Of a DNA stretch of 21,616 nucleotides, positions 5,856 to 13,337 are shown in pieces. The DNA comes from Firm-04 sp946413695 (GTDB lineage Bacteria > Bacillota > Clostridia > Oscillospirales > Ruminococcaceae): the NCBI GenBank assembly GCA_946413695.1, contig CAMKLV010000062.1:1-21616 (forward strand). Reading direction: 5' to 3'. The notes under the pieces are model-generated. The model ran no database searches. It saw only the letters and a program-made list of their open reading frames with translations, and was not told where the DNA came from. The translations under genes were made by a program, and so were the position numbers. Position 1 is the stretch's first letter, and the number at the start of each line of letters is the position of its first letter.

Positions 5856-6848
5856 ATGGAGATCGACCGCACACAGATTCCGCTGTTTCTCAGTGACTAT
5901 CTGACCTATCTCGATGTGATCCGCGGCAAGGCAAAGCGCACGGTCACGGAATACTATAATGATATCTGCCTCTTTCTGCGATGGCTGCACTGCATCAACG
6001 GAAAACATCCTGTTTCCGATGTCGGTGAGACGGAAATCGCAGATATGACGTTCTCTGAGATCGAAGCGGTCACCGTTGCGGTGCTCTATGACTACATCCG
6101 CTATCTGCGCGATACCAGAGGCAATACGCCGCGCTCTGTCTCCCGCAGACTGAGCGCTGTCCGCAGTCTGTTCAAATATCTGACCAAGACAAAGGGCATG
6201 CTCAAAGCTGATCCCTGTCAGAATCTCGAACTGCCGAGCGTCAAAAAGTCGCTGCCGCGTTTTCTGACACTTGAGGAAAGTCAGCGGATGCTGCACACCG
6301 CCGAGGAGGAAAAGGAATCGCCTGAAAAACTCCGCGATTACTGCATCATCACACTGTTTCTCAACTGCGGATTCCGTCTGGCGGAGCTTGTCGGCATGAA
6401 CGTCGGCGATGTCGATTTCTTCAACCGGCAGGTGCGCGTGCTCGGTAAAGGCAGCAAGGAGCGCATTGTCTACCTCAATGACGCATGTCTTTCCGCTTTG
6501 CAGGATTATCTCTCGGCGCGTGAAAATCCGCCGGAGGAGCCGAATGCGCTGTTTCTCAGCCGCAATCACCGCCGGATCAGCCGGAGAAGGGTTCAGCAGA
6601 TTGTTGAAAATCACCTGACAGCGGCAGGGCTCGGCGGCAGAGGGCTTTCGACACATAAACTCCGGCACACCGCTGCGACGCTGATGTATCAGCACGGCAG
6701 CGCTGATATGCTGACGCTGAAAGAGATTCTCGGGCACCAGTCCATTGCTACAACCGAGATCTACACACATCTTTCCAGCAGACAGCGGCAGGATGCAATC
6801 GACAGCAATCCGCTTGCCGGAGAACACATGCATAATCCGAAAAAATAG
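5856..6848 (+). CDS. Tyrosine recombinase, XerC/XerD type
   Basis: A 330-residue site-specific recombinase. The N-terminal SAM-like core-binding domain spans about 8-115 and the catalytic domain about 135-310. Catalytic residues are all visible: Arg174 (CGFRLAE), the beta-hairpin lysine in GKGSKER (198-203), His267 and Arg270 (STHKLRHTAA), His294 (LGHQS) and nucleophile Tyr303 (TEIYTHL). Length and spacing fit chromosomal XerC/XerD, which resolve chromosome dimers at dif, rather than a phage integrase; no phage genes surround it. AAGGAGG lies 8 bases before the ATG. Its neighbours, a small membrane protein 14 bases downstream and YmdB, look co-transcribed. I do not see a dif site in the window. 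Confidence 0.9.
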   Translation: MEIDRTQIPLFLSDYLTYLDVIRGKAKRTVTEYYNDICLFLRWLHCINGKHPVSDVGETEIADMTFSEIEAVTVAVLYDYIRYLRDTRGNTPRSVSRRLSAVRSLFKYLTKTKGMLKADPCQNLELPSVKKSLPRFLTLEESQRMLHTAEEEKESPEKLRDYCIITLFLNCGFRLAELVGMNVGDVDFFNRQVRVLGKGSKERIVYLNDACLSALQDYLSARENPPEEPNALFLSRNHRRISRRRVQQIVENHLTAAGLGGRGLSTHKLRHTAATLMYQHGSADMLTLKEILGHQSIATTEIYTHLSSRQRQDAIDSNPLAGEHMHNPKK

Positions 6849-6862
6849 GAAAGGATATTATC

Positions 6863-7303
6863 ATGGAACACAAAGAAATATTTGCCGTGATCCTCGCTGC
6901 ACTCGGTATCATCCTCGTGATCGGTATCCTCAGTATGGTGACGAAAAAACCGTCAACAACGGAGCAGTCCTCTGCGCCTGAGATCACGGAGGCGCCGGGA
7001 CCGGAGCCGGTCTATATCGAGACCGATATCTGGGATGTGCTGCGCGATCAGAATTCGACAACCGTCACAACGGATACTACGATGCCGCTGACGCCCGAAG
7101 GCACCGTGATCTATGAGGGAACCATTCTCGAGGGCAGTGATCTTGTCCTCAATCTGACCGATCTGGTCGCAGGCGAAACAGAACCCGGCGTTGAGCTCCC
7201 GCCCGAAACCGGATTCGGAGCAGAAACAGAAACAACCACAGTCACCGAGGCGATGACAGAAGCACCGCAGCCGATGCAGACATATATCCTGCAGCTGCCC
7301 TGA
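6863..7303 (+). CDS. Small membrane-anchored protein with Thr/Glu-rich extracellular region
   Basis: A 146-residue protein of no family I recognise. One transmembrane helix (about 6-26, FAVILAALGIILVIGILSM) is followed by KK and then a long acidic, Thr- and Pro-rich region with no cysteine, predicted to lie outside the cell. The segment 48-115 (ETDIWDVLRDQN..TPEGTVIYEGTILEGSDLVLNLTDL) is less biased and may fold. It starts 14 bases after the recombinase and ends 13 bases before ymdB, with its own AAAGGA site, so it belongs to the same operon. Its Thr-rich composition resembles the linker of the cell-wall hydrolase at 13338, suggesting a surface role; this is inference. Confidence 0.75.
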   Translation: MEHKEIFAVILAALGIILVIGILSMVTKKPSTTEQSSAPEITEAPGPEPVYIETDIWDVLRDQNSTTVTTDTTMPLTPEGTVIYEGTILEGSDLVLNLTDLVAGETEPGVELPPETGFGAETETTTVTEAMTEAPQPMQTYILQLP

Positions 7304-7316
7304 AACGGAGGTCCCA

Positions 7317-8081
7317 ATGAAAATACTGATGTTCGGCGATGTTGTCGGGGAGGCGGGCACTGCTTATTTTCAGAAGCAGGCACCGGTGCTCCGCAGACAG
7401 TACGGCGCCGATCTGATCGTTGTCAACGGCGAAAACTCCGCGAAGGGCAACGGCATCACGCGGCAGTCCGCGGAGCAGCTCTTTGCGGGCGGCGCGGATG
7501 TCATCACGACCGGAAACCACTGTTTCCGCCGGAAATGCGATGAAATCTTTGAGAATGACCGGATTCTGCGGCCGGCGAATTTTCCCGGAGATGCCCCCGG
7601 CAGCGGCGTCTGCATCCTTGATTGCGGCGCGTATTCCGTTGCGGTGGTCAATCTGATGGGCACGGCGTTCATGGAGGCACTCGACAATCCGTTCACTGTG
7701 ATCGACGAGATTCTCCCGACGCTCGGCACTCCGAATATCCTGCTGGACTTCCACGCCGAAGCGACCTCGGAAAAACGCGCGATGGGCTGGTATCTTGCCG
7801 GCAGAGTATCCGCCGTCATCGGAACGCATACACATGTGCAGACTGCCGATGCGGAAATCCTCGACGGCAAAACCGGATACCTCACGGATGTCGGCATGGT
7901 CGGCGGCGCAAGATCCGTTCTCGGCGTCAATGTGGAGCAGGCAATCGCCAAGCAGCGCTTTCACCGTCCGGTGCAGTTCACGGAGGCAGGAGGCCCCTGC
8001 ATCCTGAACGGAGTTGTATTAGAAATTGATAGCAAACTTGGCATTTGTAACAAAATTGCTCCATTTTTTGCAAGAGAATGA
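7317..8081 (+). CDS. ymdB: YmdB-family metallophosphoesterase
   Basis: A 254-residue protein of the YmdB (TIGR00282) calcineurin-like family; the Bacillus member hydrolyses 2',3'-cyclic nucleotides and affects motility and biofilm choice. Metal-site motifs are in order: FGDVVGEAG (Asp8), VNGENSAKG (Glu39, Asn40), TTGNH (Asn67, His68), LLDFHAEATSEK (His146) and GTHTHVQTAD (His171, His173). The family's NHxWD segment here reads NHCFRRKCDE, a local deviation. GGAGG lies 6 bases before the ATG. The neighbouring spoVS downstream is a conserved pairing in endospore-forming Firmicutes, supporting the identification. Length is close to the usual 260-265 residues. Confidence 0.93.
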   Translation: MKILMFGDVVGEAGTAYFQKQAPVLRRQYGADLIVVNGENSAKGNGITRQSAEQLFAGGADVITTGNHCFRRKCDEIFENDRILRPANFPGDAPGSGVCILDCGAYSVAVVNLMGTAFMEALDNPFTVIDEILPTLGTPNILLDFHAEATSEKRAMGWYLAGRVSAVIGTHTHVQTADAEILDGKTGYLTDVGMVGGARSVLGVNVEQAIAKQRFHRPVQFTEAGGPCILNGVVLEIDSKLGICNKIAPFFARE

Positions 8082-8100
8082 CTAAATTCACGTAAATAGC

Positions 8101-8129
8101 TTGACTTTTTTCGTGAAATGTATTATACT
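8101..8129 (+). promoter_or_regulatory. Promoter of spoVS
   Basis: TTGACT (8101-8106), a 17-base spacer and TATACT (8124-8129) form a sigma-A-like promoter. I see no clear sigma-H (AGGA..GAAT) alternative. It leaves a leader of about 108 bases before the spoVS start. Confidence 0.75.
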
Positions 8130-8243
8130 GATAGTGGCAATATCAGTGGAACAACTGAAGGCAGAGCAGACGTTCTGTCAAGCCAAGGAACCCAGTAAAA
8201 CAATCCGTCATTATTTCATCTTATTTTGTAGGAGGTTACACCC

Positions 8244-8504
8244 ATGGAAGTATTGAAAGTATCGTCTCATTCCACCCCGAACTCCGTTGCCGGTGCAATT
8301 GCAGGTGTCATTCGGGAACAGCATGTGGTTGAGGTTCAGGCGGTCGGTGCCGGTGCAGCCAATCAGGCAATCAAGTCGATTGCGATTGCACGCGGTTATC
8401 TCGCTCCGATCGGTATTGATCTCGTCTGTATTCCTGCTTTTGCAAGCATCGAAATCGACGGCGAGGAACGCACAGCAATGAAGCTGATCTGCGAGCCGCG
8501 CTGA
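8244..8504 (+). CDS. spoVS: Stage V sporulation protein S
   Basis: An 86-residue protein, exactly the family length, beginning MEVLKVSSHSTPNSVAGAIAG and ending with MKLICEPR, both hallmark segments of SpoVS. SpoVS is a small Alba-like fold protein that affects septation and spore coat stages in Bacillus; its biochemical role is unsettled and many non-sporulating bacteria keep it. AGGAGG lies 7 bases before the ATG. It has its own promoter with a long leader and a strong terminator, so it can be expressed independently of ymdB upstream. Confidence 0.97.
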   Translation: MEVLKVSSHSTPNSVAGAIAGVIREQHVVEVQAVGAGAANQAIKSIAIARGYLAPIGIDLVCIPAFASIEIDGEERTAMKLICEPR

Positions 8505-8518
8505 AACCAAAAGCAGTG

Positions 8519-8551
8519 ATGCGCTTCTCCTTCGGGAGGAGCGCATTTTTT
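8519..8551 (+). terminator. Terminator of spoVS
   Basis: A 12-pair stem (8519-8530 with 8535-8546, one G-T pair) closed by a TTCG tetraloop and followed by a run of T. A very strong intrinsic terminator. No good promoter is visible between it and the ATPase start at 8597, so ATPase transcription may rely on read-through or a weak promoter. Confidence 0.93.
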
Positions 8552-8596
8552 GTGTCTCGTCCGCATATCGTTTCTCATGGAAGGAGCGTGCGAAAT

Positions 8597-9847
8597 ATGC
8601 ATGGACTGACAGATGAGGAAGTCAAAGCGCGGCAGGCGCAGTATGGTGCGAACACACTGGAGGAGCCTGCAAAATCCCACCCGATCCGGATATTTTTCTC
8701 GCAGTTCCGTGATTTTATGGTGCTTGTCCTGCTGGCGGCTGCGGCGGTTTCGTGGGTGCTCGGCGAAAATGCAGATGCCGTCACAATCGCGGTTATTGTT
8801 GTGCTGAACGCAGTGCTCGGCTTTATACAGGAATACCGCACCGAGCAAACGCTGCTCGCTCTGCGCAATATGACAGCGCCGTCCGCGCATGTCCGCAGGA
8901 ACGGCAAGGTAACCGTCATACCGGCGGATCAGCTTGTGCCGGATGATACGATATTGCTCGAATCCGGCGACCGTGTTCCGGCGGATGCGGTGATTCTGTC
9001 AGCATCGCAGCTGTTCGCGGAGGAGTCGATCCTCACGGGCGAATCCGCGGCTGTCAGCAAGCATGCGCATACCAGTCAGGATGCGGATTTCAGCAATGAA
9101 ATCGGGCGCGCGGATATCCTTTATGCGGGAACATCCGTCACGCGCGGAACGGCGGAGGCGCGCATCATCGCAACCGGAAAATCCACGCAGATGGGCAGAA
9201 TTTCGCAGATGCTCGGCGATATCACAGACAGCGAGACACCGCTGCAGAAGCGGCTCGGTGAGCTTGGTAAAACGGTCTCTGTCATCTGCCTGATCGTCTG
9301 TGTGTTGGTATTTGCAGCGGGCATGCTGCGCGGCGAGCCGTTCTTCGAGATGCTCATGACAGGCATCACAATCGCAATTGCGGCGATTCCGGAGGGGCTG
9401 CCCGCGACGGTCACGATCGCGCTGGCGCTTGCCGTCCGGCGGATGCTGAAGCTGCATGCGCTTGTCAACCGGCTGCACGCAGTCGAAACGCTCGGCTGCG
9501 CATCTGTGATCTGTACGGATAAAACCGGCACGATCACTGAGAACAAGATGACCGTGCAGCGCATCGCCGTGCCGGACGGCTCGTTTTCCGTCACCGGAAC
9601 CGGCTGGCAGAGATCCGGCACTGTGATGCAGAACGGCAGCCCGTGCAGTCAGCACACACTCTCCGGACTGATGCCGCTGCTGCGCTGCGCAGTAGCGGCA
9701 GAGATCCGGCACTGTGATGCAGAACGGCAGCCCGTGCAGTCAGCACACACTCTCCGGACTGATGCCGCTGCTGCGCTGCGCAGTGCTCTGCAGCCACGCG
9801 GAGATCACGGCAGCATCCGGCGAATCCGAGTGGCAGATCACCGGTGA
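8597..9847 (+). CDS. P-type calcium ATPase, N-terminal part (frame broken by a duplication)
   Basis: The first 366 residues are the front of a P-type IIA (SERCA/PMR1-like) cation pump: cation-ATPase N domain, two membrane helices (about 40-80), actuator domain with TGES (147-150), helices 3-4 with PEGLP (265-269) whose Glu is a Ca2+ ligand, and phosphorylation motif DKTGT (Asp308). From about 337 the gene enters an 88-bp segment present twice. The second copy shifts the frame, so the last 50 or so residues (AAEIRHCDAERQ onward) are nonsense ending at 9847. Removing 91 bases (9694-9784) joins it to the rest of the pump. The ATG at 8597 follows AAGGAG. As it stands the product lacks the nucleotide-binding core and helices 5-10 and would not pump. 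Best read as a pseudogene, a phase-variable gene or an assembly error. Confidence 0.85.
   Translation: MHGLTDEEVKARQAQYGANTLEEPAKSHPIRIFFSQFRDFMVLVLLAAAAVSWVLGENADAVTIAVIVVLNAVLGFIQEYRTEQTLLALRNMTAPSAHVRRNGKVTVIPADQLVPDDTILLESGDRVPADAVILSASQLFAEESILTGESAAVSKHAHTSQDADFSNEIGRADILYAGTSVTRGTAEARIIATGKSTQMGRISQMLGDITDSETPLQKRLGELGKTVSVICLIVCVLVFAAGMLRGEPFFEMLMTGITIAIAAIPEGLPATVTIALALAVRRMLKLHALVNRLHAVETLGCASVICTDKTGTITENKMTVQRIAVPDGSFSVTGTGWQRSGTVMQNGSPCSQHTLSGLMPLLRCAVAAEIRHCDAERQPVQSAHTLRTDAAAALRSALQPRGDHGSIRRIRVADHR
9606..9784 (+). repeat. Exact 88-bp tandem direct repeat inside the ATPase gene
   Basis: Copies at 9606-9693 and 9697-9784 are identical over all 88 bases and are separated by AGC, giving a period of 91, which is not a multiple of three. 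Because both copies are identical the duplication must be recent, or an artefact. Recombination or slippage between copies would delete 91 bases and restore the ATPase frame. Confidence 0.97.
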
Positions 9848-11327
9848 CCCGACCGAAGCCGCGCTGCTGATTGCCGCCGCAAAATGCCGCGTCACGGCGG
9901 ATGCATTCTCGCGCTGCCGCCTGCTCTCTGAAATCCCGTTTGAGAGCGAAACGCGCTGCATGACCGTATTCTGTCAGACTGACTCCGGCAGGCTCGCGCT
10001 GACAAAGGGCGCATCGGATGTCATCCTCAGGCGCTGCGCCTATTACCGCAGCCACGGCAGCGATCTGCCGCTGACACCGCAGAAGCGCGCAGAATTTGCC
10101 TGCATGGCGGATCACATGGCTGAGGATGCACTGCGCGTCCTCGCGTTTGCAGAGCAAGCGAACCCTGCCGGTACTGAATCGCCGGATCACATGGTCTTTC
10201 TCGGATTTATGGGTATGCTCGATCCGCCGCGTGAACAGGCGAAAAAGGCGATCGCTGCCTGCACGCGCGCCGGCATCCGTGTGATCATGCTGACCGGCGA
10301 CCACATCAAGACGGCATCCGCCATTGCGAAAAAAGCCGGCATCCCCCGCGCGGATTCCGCCATGACCGGTGCAGAGCTTGACCGTCTCTCCGATGCGGAG
10401 CTCGCGGAGAGAATCGAACGCTGCGCCGTCTTTGCGCGTGTAACGCCTGCACATAAGCTGCGTCTGGTGCGCGCATGCAGAGCGAAACAGTATATCACTG
10501 CCATGACCGGCGACGGCGTCAACGATGCACCGGCTGTGAAAGAGGCGGATATCGGCGTCGCGATGGGCAAAACCGGAACAGACGTCACCCGTCAGGCTGC
10601 GGATGTGATTCTGCTGGATGACCGCTTTGATACGATGGTCGCAGCCGTGGAGCAGGGGCGCACGGTCTACGCAAATATCCGGAAATTTGTGCAGTATCTG
10701 CTGGCATGCAACATCGGTGAGGTGCTGACCATGTTCGCGGGCATTCTCATGGGGCTGCCGATGGTACTGCTCCCGACGCAGATTCTGCTGGTCAACCTCA
10801 TGACGGACGGTCTGCCTGCGATTGCACTCGGGCTGGAGCCGCCTGCTCCCGACCTGATGTCTCAGCCGCCGCGCAAAGCCGATGACAGCTTCTTCGCAGG
10901 CGGTCTGCTCTCGCGGATTGTGTTCCGCGGCATTTTTATCGCGCTCTCCACACTCGGCAGCTTTACCACGGTTCTCCGCATGTCCGGCAGTCTCGCGCAG
11001 GCAAGAACTGCCGCCCTGCTGACGCTGATCGTCTCACAGCTGCTCCATGTCTTTGAATGCAAGCGCGAGGACGGCACGCTGTTTTCCGTACCGTATTTCT
11101 CGAACGGCAAGCTGCTCCTTGCGGTGCTGTTCTCTGCAGCGTTGACTGCAGCTGCCGTCATGCTGCCCGTCCTGCAGCGCGTGTTTTCAACAGTTCCGCT
11201 CTCCCCTGCCGTGCTGCTGACGTCGCTCGGATTCAGCTTTGCCGTGCCCGCTGCCGCATCGTTCTCCGTCCGCGGCGGGAAGCGCAGGGAAGATGCGATT
11301 CCGCTGCGGCAGCTCACACATGTATAA
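9714..11327 (+). CDS. P-type calcium ATPase, C-terminal part (frame broken by a duplication)
   Basis: The rest of the pump, open from within the second repeat copy. It holds the nucleotide-binding domain (GDPTEAALL, TKGASD), hinge motifs MLDPPR, MLTGD and TGDGVNDAPAV, and helices 5-10. Helix 5 has NIGEV and helix 6 NLMTDGLPA, matching the SERCA Ca2+ ligands Asn768/Glu771 and Asn796/Thr799/Asp800; the helix-8 Glu908 position appears to be Gln (SQLLHVFE), as in one-calcium pumps. GTG 9714 or ATG 9717 could start this frame but no ribosome binding site is visible, so separate translation is unlikely. Joined to the upstream part without the extra 91 bases it gives about 879 residues, normal for the family. 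Substrate Ca2+ (or Mn2+) is inferred from the ligand pattern. Confidence 0.85.
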   Translation: MMQNGSPCSQHTLSGLMPLLRCAVLCSHAEITAASGESEWQITGDPTEAALLIAAAKCRVTADAFSRCRLLSEIPFESETRCMTVFCQTDSGRLALTKGASDVILRRCAYYRSHGSDLPLTPQKRAEFACMADHMAEDALRVLAFAEQANPAGTESPDHMVFLGFMGMLDPPREQAKKAIAACTRAGIRVIMLTGDHIKTASAIAKKAGIPRADSAMTGAELDRLSDAELAERIERCAVFARVTPAHKLRLVRACRAKQYITAMTGDGVNDAPAVKEADIGVAMGKTGTDVTRQAADVILLDDRFDTMVAAVEQGRTVYANIRKFVQYLLACNIGEVLTMFAGILMGLPMVLLPTQILLVNLMTDGLPAIALGLEPPAPDLMSQPPRKADDSFFAGGLLSRIVFRGIFIALSTLGSFTTVLRMSGSLAQARTAALLTLIVSQLLHVFECKREDGTLFSVPYFSNGKLLLAVLFSAALTAAAVMLPVLQRVFSTVPLSPAVLLTSLGFSFAVPAAASFSVRGGKRREDAIPLRQLTHV

Positions 11328-11333
11328 TCCCGC

Positions 11334-11362
11334 TTGAAATTTCCGCCAATTCATGTTATAAT
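11334..11362 (+). promoter_or_regulatory. Promoter of the TetR-family regulator
   Basis: TTGAAA (11334-11339), a 17-base spacer and TATAAT (11357-11362), beginning only 6 bases after the ATPase stop codon. No clear palindromic operator overlaps it. Confidence 0.8.
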
Positions 11363-11386
11363 AGATGTGCAGAAAGGAGCAGGATC

Positions 11387-11962
11387 ATGCCGAACTTTAC
11401 AAAGAATGCGATCAAGCAGGCATTTATCAAGCTGCTGGATGAGCGACCGCTGAAACAGATCACGGTCAGGGATATTGTCGAGGAATGCGGCATCAACCGC
11501 AATACATTCTACTATCATTTTTCCGATATCCCGACGCTGACCGAGGAGATCATGATGGAAGAAGCGACGCAGATCATCGAGAAATATCCGAACGTTGATT
11601 CCATCGAGACCTGCCTGCAGGCACTGACCGATTTTGCACATCAGAACAAGCGCGCGATCTTCCATATCTATCACTCGGTGAACCGCGAAATGTATGAGCA
11701 TTATCTCTGGGAGGTCTGCGAGACCATTGTCACAACCTACACTGACACACTGCTCCGGAATCACACCGTCAGCGAGGAGGACAGACGGGTGCTGATCCAG
11801 TTTTACAAGTGCACCTGCTTCGGGTTGATCACTGAATGGATCCGAACCGGCATGCACGCAAACATCGAGCAGGATCTGCACCGGCTTTGCGAACTGCGCA
11901 AGGGCATCCCTGAGGAGATTATCTCACGCTGTGAATGCAGACCGGATGTTTCTGCTACATAA
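11387..11962 (+). CDS. TetR/AcrR-family transcriptional regulator
   Basis: A 191-residue regulator. The N-terminal helix-turn-helix (about 6-52) reads AIKQAFIKLLDE..ITVRDIVEECGINRNTFYYHFSD, a textbook TetR DNA-binding domain. The C-terminal helical domain ends with an FYKCTCFGLITEWIRTGM segment like that of the DhaS/TetR_C_7 subgroup, which sense small ligands; the ligand here is unknown. The ATG at 11387 is 7 bases after AAAGGAG; the frame stays open upstream through the ATPase gene but that is a shadow. It has its own promoter and terminator. Targets are unknown; the adjacent pump is a candidate only by position. Confidence 0.9.
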   Translation: MPNFTKNAIKQAFIKLLDERPLKQITVRDIVEECGINRNTFYYHFSDIPTLTEEIMMEEATQIIEKYPNVDSIETCLQALTDFAHQNKRAIFHIYHSVNREMYEHYLWEVCETIVTTYTDTLLRNHTVSEEDRRVLIQFYKCTCFGLITEWIRTGMHANIEQDLHRLCELRKGIPEEIISRCECRPDVSAT

Positions 11963-11975
11963 TCCGGATATAACA

Positions 11976-12013
11976 AACCGCACCTGCTTGTAACTTGCAG
12001 GTGCGGTGTTTTA
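11976..12013. terminator. Terminator between convergent tetR-type and serine acetyltransferase genes
   Basis: CCGCACCTGC (11978-11987) pairs perfectly with GCAGGTGCGG (11997-12006), followed by TGTTTTATT. The minus-strand tail is TTTGTTA, so it may also end the convergent gene, though more weakly. Confidence 0.85.
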
Positions 12014-12038
12014 TTGAAATATTGAAAACCGAAAGCGG

Positions 12039-12998
12039 TCAGATGATATAATACCAGCTGTCATCGGTATCGAGGTCGGTTGCAGGGGCGAGCGTTTTGG
12101 AATCATAGTGATAGCGCAGCTCCTGATTCTTGATGCTGACCTTTGCGCCCTCCGGAATCGAGCGCGTGATAAATGCGTTTGCGCCGATGACCGCGCCCTT
12201 GCCGATCACCGTGTCGCCGCCGAGAATCGACGCACCGGAATAGATCGTAACATTGTCGCAGATTGTCGGGTGGCGCTTCTTCGATTTCAGCGACTGCCCG
12301 CCGCGCGTGGACAATGCACCGAGCGTCACGCCCTGATAGACCTTGACATTATCACCGATCTCGGTTGTCTCACCGATGACAATGCCGGTGCCGTGGTCGA
12401 TGAAGAAATAATAGCCGAGCGTTGCGCCGGGGTGAATGTCAATACCGGTCATACTGTGTGCGTATTCGGTCATGATGCGCGGGATCAGCGGCACACCGAG
12501 CAGATGCAGTTCGTGCGCGATGCGGTTTGTCACAATCGCAAGCAGCCCCGGATAGGAATAGATGATCTCATCCTTATTATATGCAGCGGGATCGCCGTCA
12601 AAGGTCGCCTGTACATCGGTTTCGACATAGGCGCGTATCTGCGGGATCTTCTCAATAAACGCAAAGGTGATCTCCTCGGCACGCTTGGCAATCGCCTCTC
12701 TGCCCGCCTCTTTCAGTTCGGGGATGTACTCCAGAACAATTGCAATCTGACGGTTGAGGTTGAAGATCACATCCTCAAGCAGCATCGTTGTCTGATTCCG
12801 CATGGTATAAACACGGTAGGAATGCGCGCGGAAATACCCCGGAAAAATCAGCTTGCGCAGCTTCTGGAGAATATCAATGACGATTTCCTTGTTCGGCTGA
12901 TCGAACGCAATGACAGCGTCAATCGTGCGGTCTCCCTGATAATCCTGCAGCAGAGTATCAACAAACCCGCTGATTTTCTGATTGAATGTATCCTGCAT
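12039..12998 (-). CDS. Serine O-acetyltransferase (EpsC/CysE type)
   Basis: A 319-residue enzyme that acetylates L-serine with acetyl-CoA, the first step of cysteine synthesis. The N-terminal half (1-175) is helical as in the longer EpsC subgroup. The C-terminal half is a left-handed beta-helix: TGIDIHPGATLG (184-195), FFIDHGTGIVIGETTEIGDNV (198-218), YQGVTLGA, KRHPTICDNVTIYSGASILG and AVIGANAFITRSIP. The active-site region includes His189 and His202. The start at 12998 follows GGAGGTC at 8 bases; an upstream TTG in frame overlaps that site. It is transcribed alone, facing away from the cell-wall hydrolase. No cysteine synthase gene lies next to it, and the leader is too short for a T-box. 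Confidence 0.93.
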   Translation of the reverse strand: MQDTFNQKISGFVDTLLQDYQGDRTIDAVIAFDQPNKEIVIDILQKLRKLIFPGYFRAHSYRVYTMRNQTTMLLEDVIFNLNRQIAIVLEYIPELKEAGREAIAKRAEEITFAFIEKIPQIRAYVETDVQATFDGDPAAYNKDEIIYSYPGLLAIVTNRIAHELHLLGVPLIPRIMTEYAHSMTGIDIHPGATLGYYFFIDHGTGIVIGETTEIGDNVKVYQGVTLGALSTRGGQSLKSKKRHPTICDNVTIYSGASILGGDTVIGKGAVIGANAFITRSIPEGAKVSIKNQELRYHYDSKTLAPATDLDTDDSWYYII

Positions 12999-13030
12999 AG
13001 AATTGACCTCCGTGCTCAATATTTGCTTCT

Positions 13031-13059
13031 ATTATAATATAGATACGTGAAAAAGTCAA
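13031..13059 (-). promoter_or_regulatory. Promoter of the serine acetyltransferase gene
   Basis: On the minus strand TTGACT (13059-13054), 17 bases, TATAAT (13036-13031). The leader to the start codon is only about 25 bases. Confidence 0.88.
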
Positions 13060-13243
13060 TGCATTCCGGACTGTTTTGACATTACCTATATATTTGCTAT
13101 GTAAAAGATGCGATTTTTCGGTCATAGTCAGAATATGCAATCCGTTCACAATTTATCCATCTTTTCTTTGTGCAAGATGCACGTTTTTGATTTGTGCCCA
13201 CAGAATGATTTTTGATTACAAAATGGAAAATCCTGTAATCGAG

Positions 13244-13272
13244 TTGTAAACTTTTCTAAAGTATGTTATAAT
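13244..13272 (+). promoter_or_regulatory. Promoter of the cell-wall hydrolase gene
   Basis: TTGTAA (13244-13249), a 17-base spacer and TATAAT (13267-13272). A second, weaker promoter-like pair lies upstream (TTGACA 13076-13081, TATGTA 13098-13103). The transcript begins with a small hairpin, CACAGG (13283-13288) with CCTGTG (13299-13304). The sequence between 13060 and 13243 is AT-rich and shows no gene. Confidence 0.75.
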
Positions 13273-13337
13273 AATTTTCGTGCACAGGCGGACACTGCCC
13301 TGTGTAACTATGTATCTTTTTACGAAAGGATGAGTTG

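Noticed and set aside
5484..6833. A 449-codon minus-strand open frame opposite the GNAT and recombinase genes
   Set aside because: It is antisense to two genes with clear family motifs, has a composition unlike a real protein and no ribosome binding site.
8087..8117. Inverted repeat TTCACG/CGTGAA flanking the -35 of spoVS
   Set aside because: Six-base arms 19 bases apart in AT-rich sequence; too weak to call an operator.
12999..13030. Possible T-box or cysteine riboswitch before the serine acetyltransferase gene
   Set aside because: The promoter lies so close that the leader is only about 25 bases, too short for any known riboswitch or T-box.
13076..13103. Second promoter-like pair TTGACA/TATGTA
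   Set aside because: The spacer is 16 and the -10 is poor; the better promoter at 13244-13272 explains the hydrolase gene.
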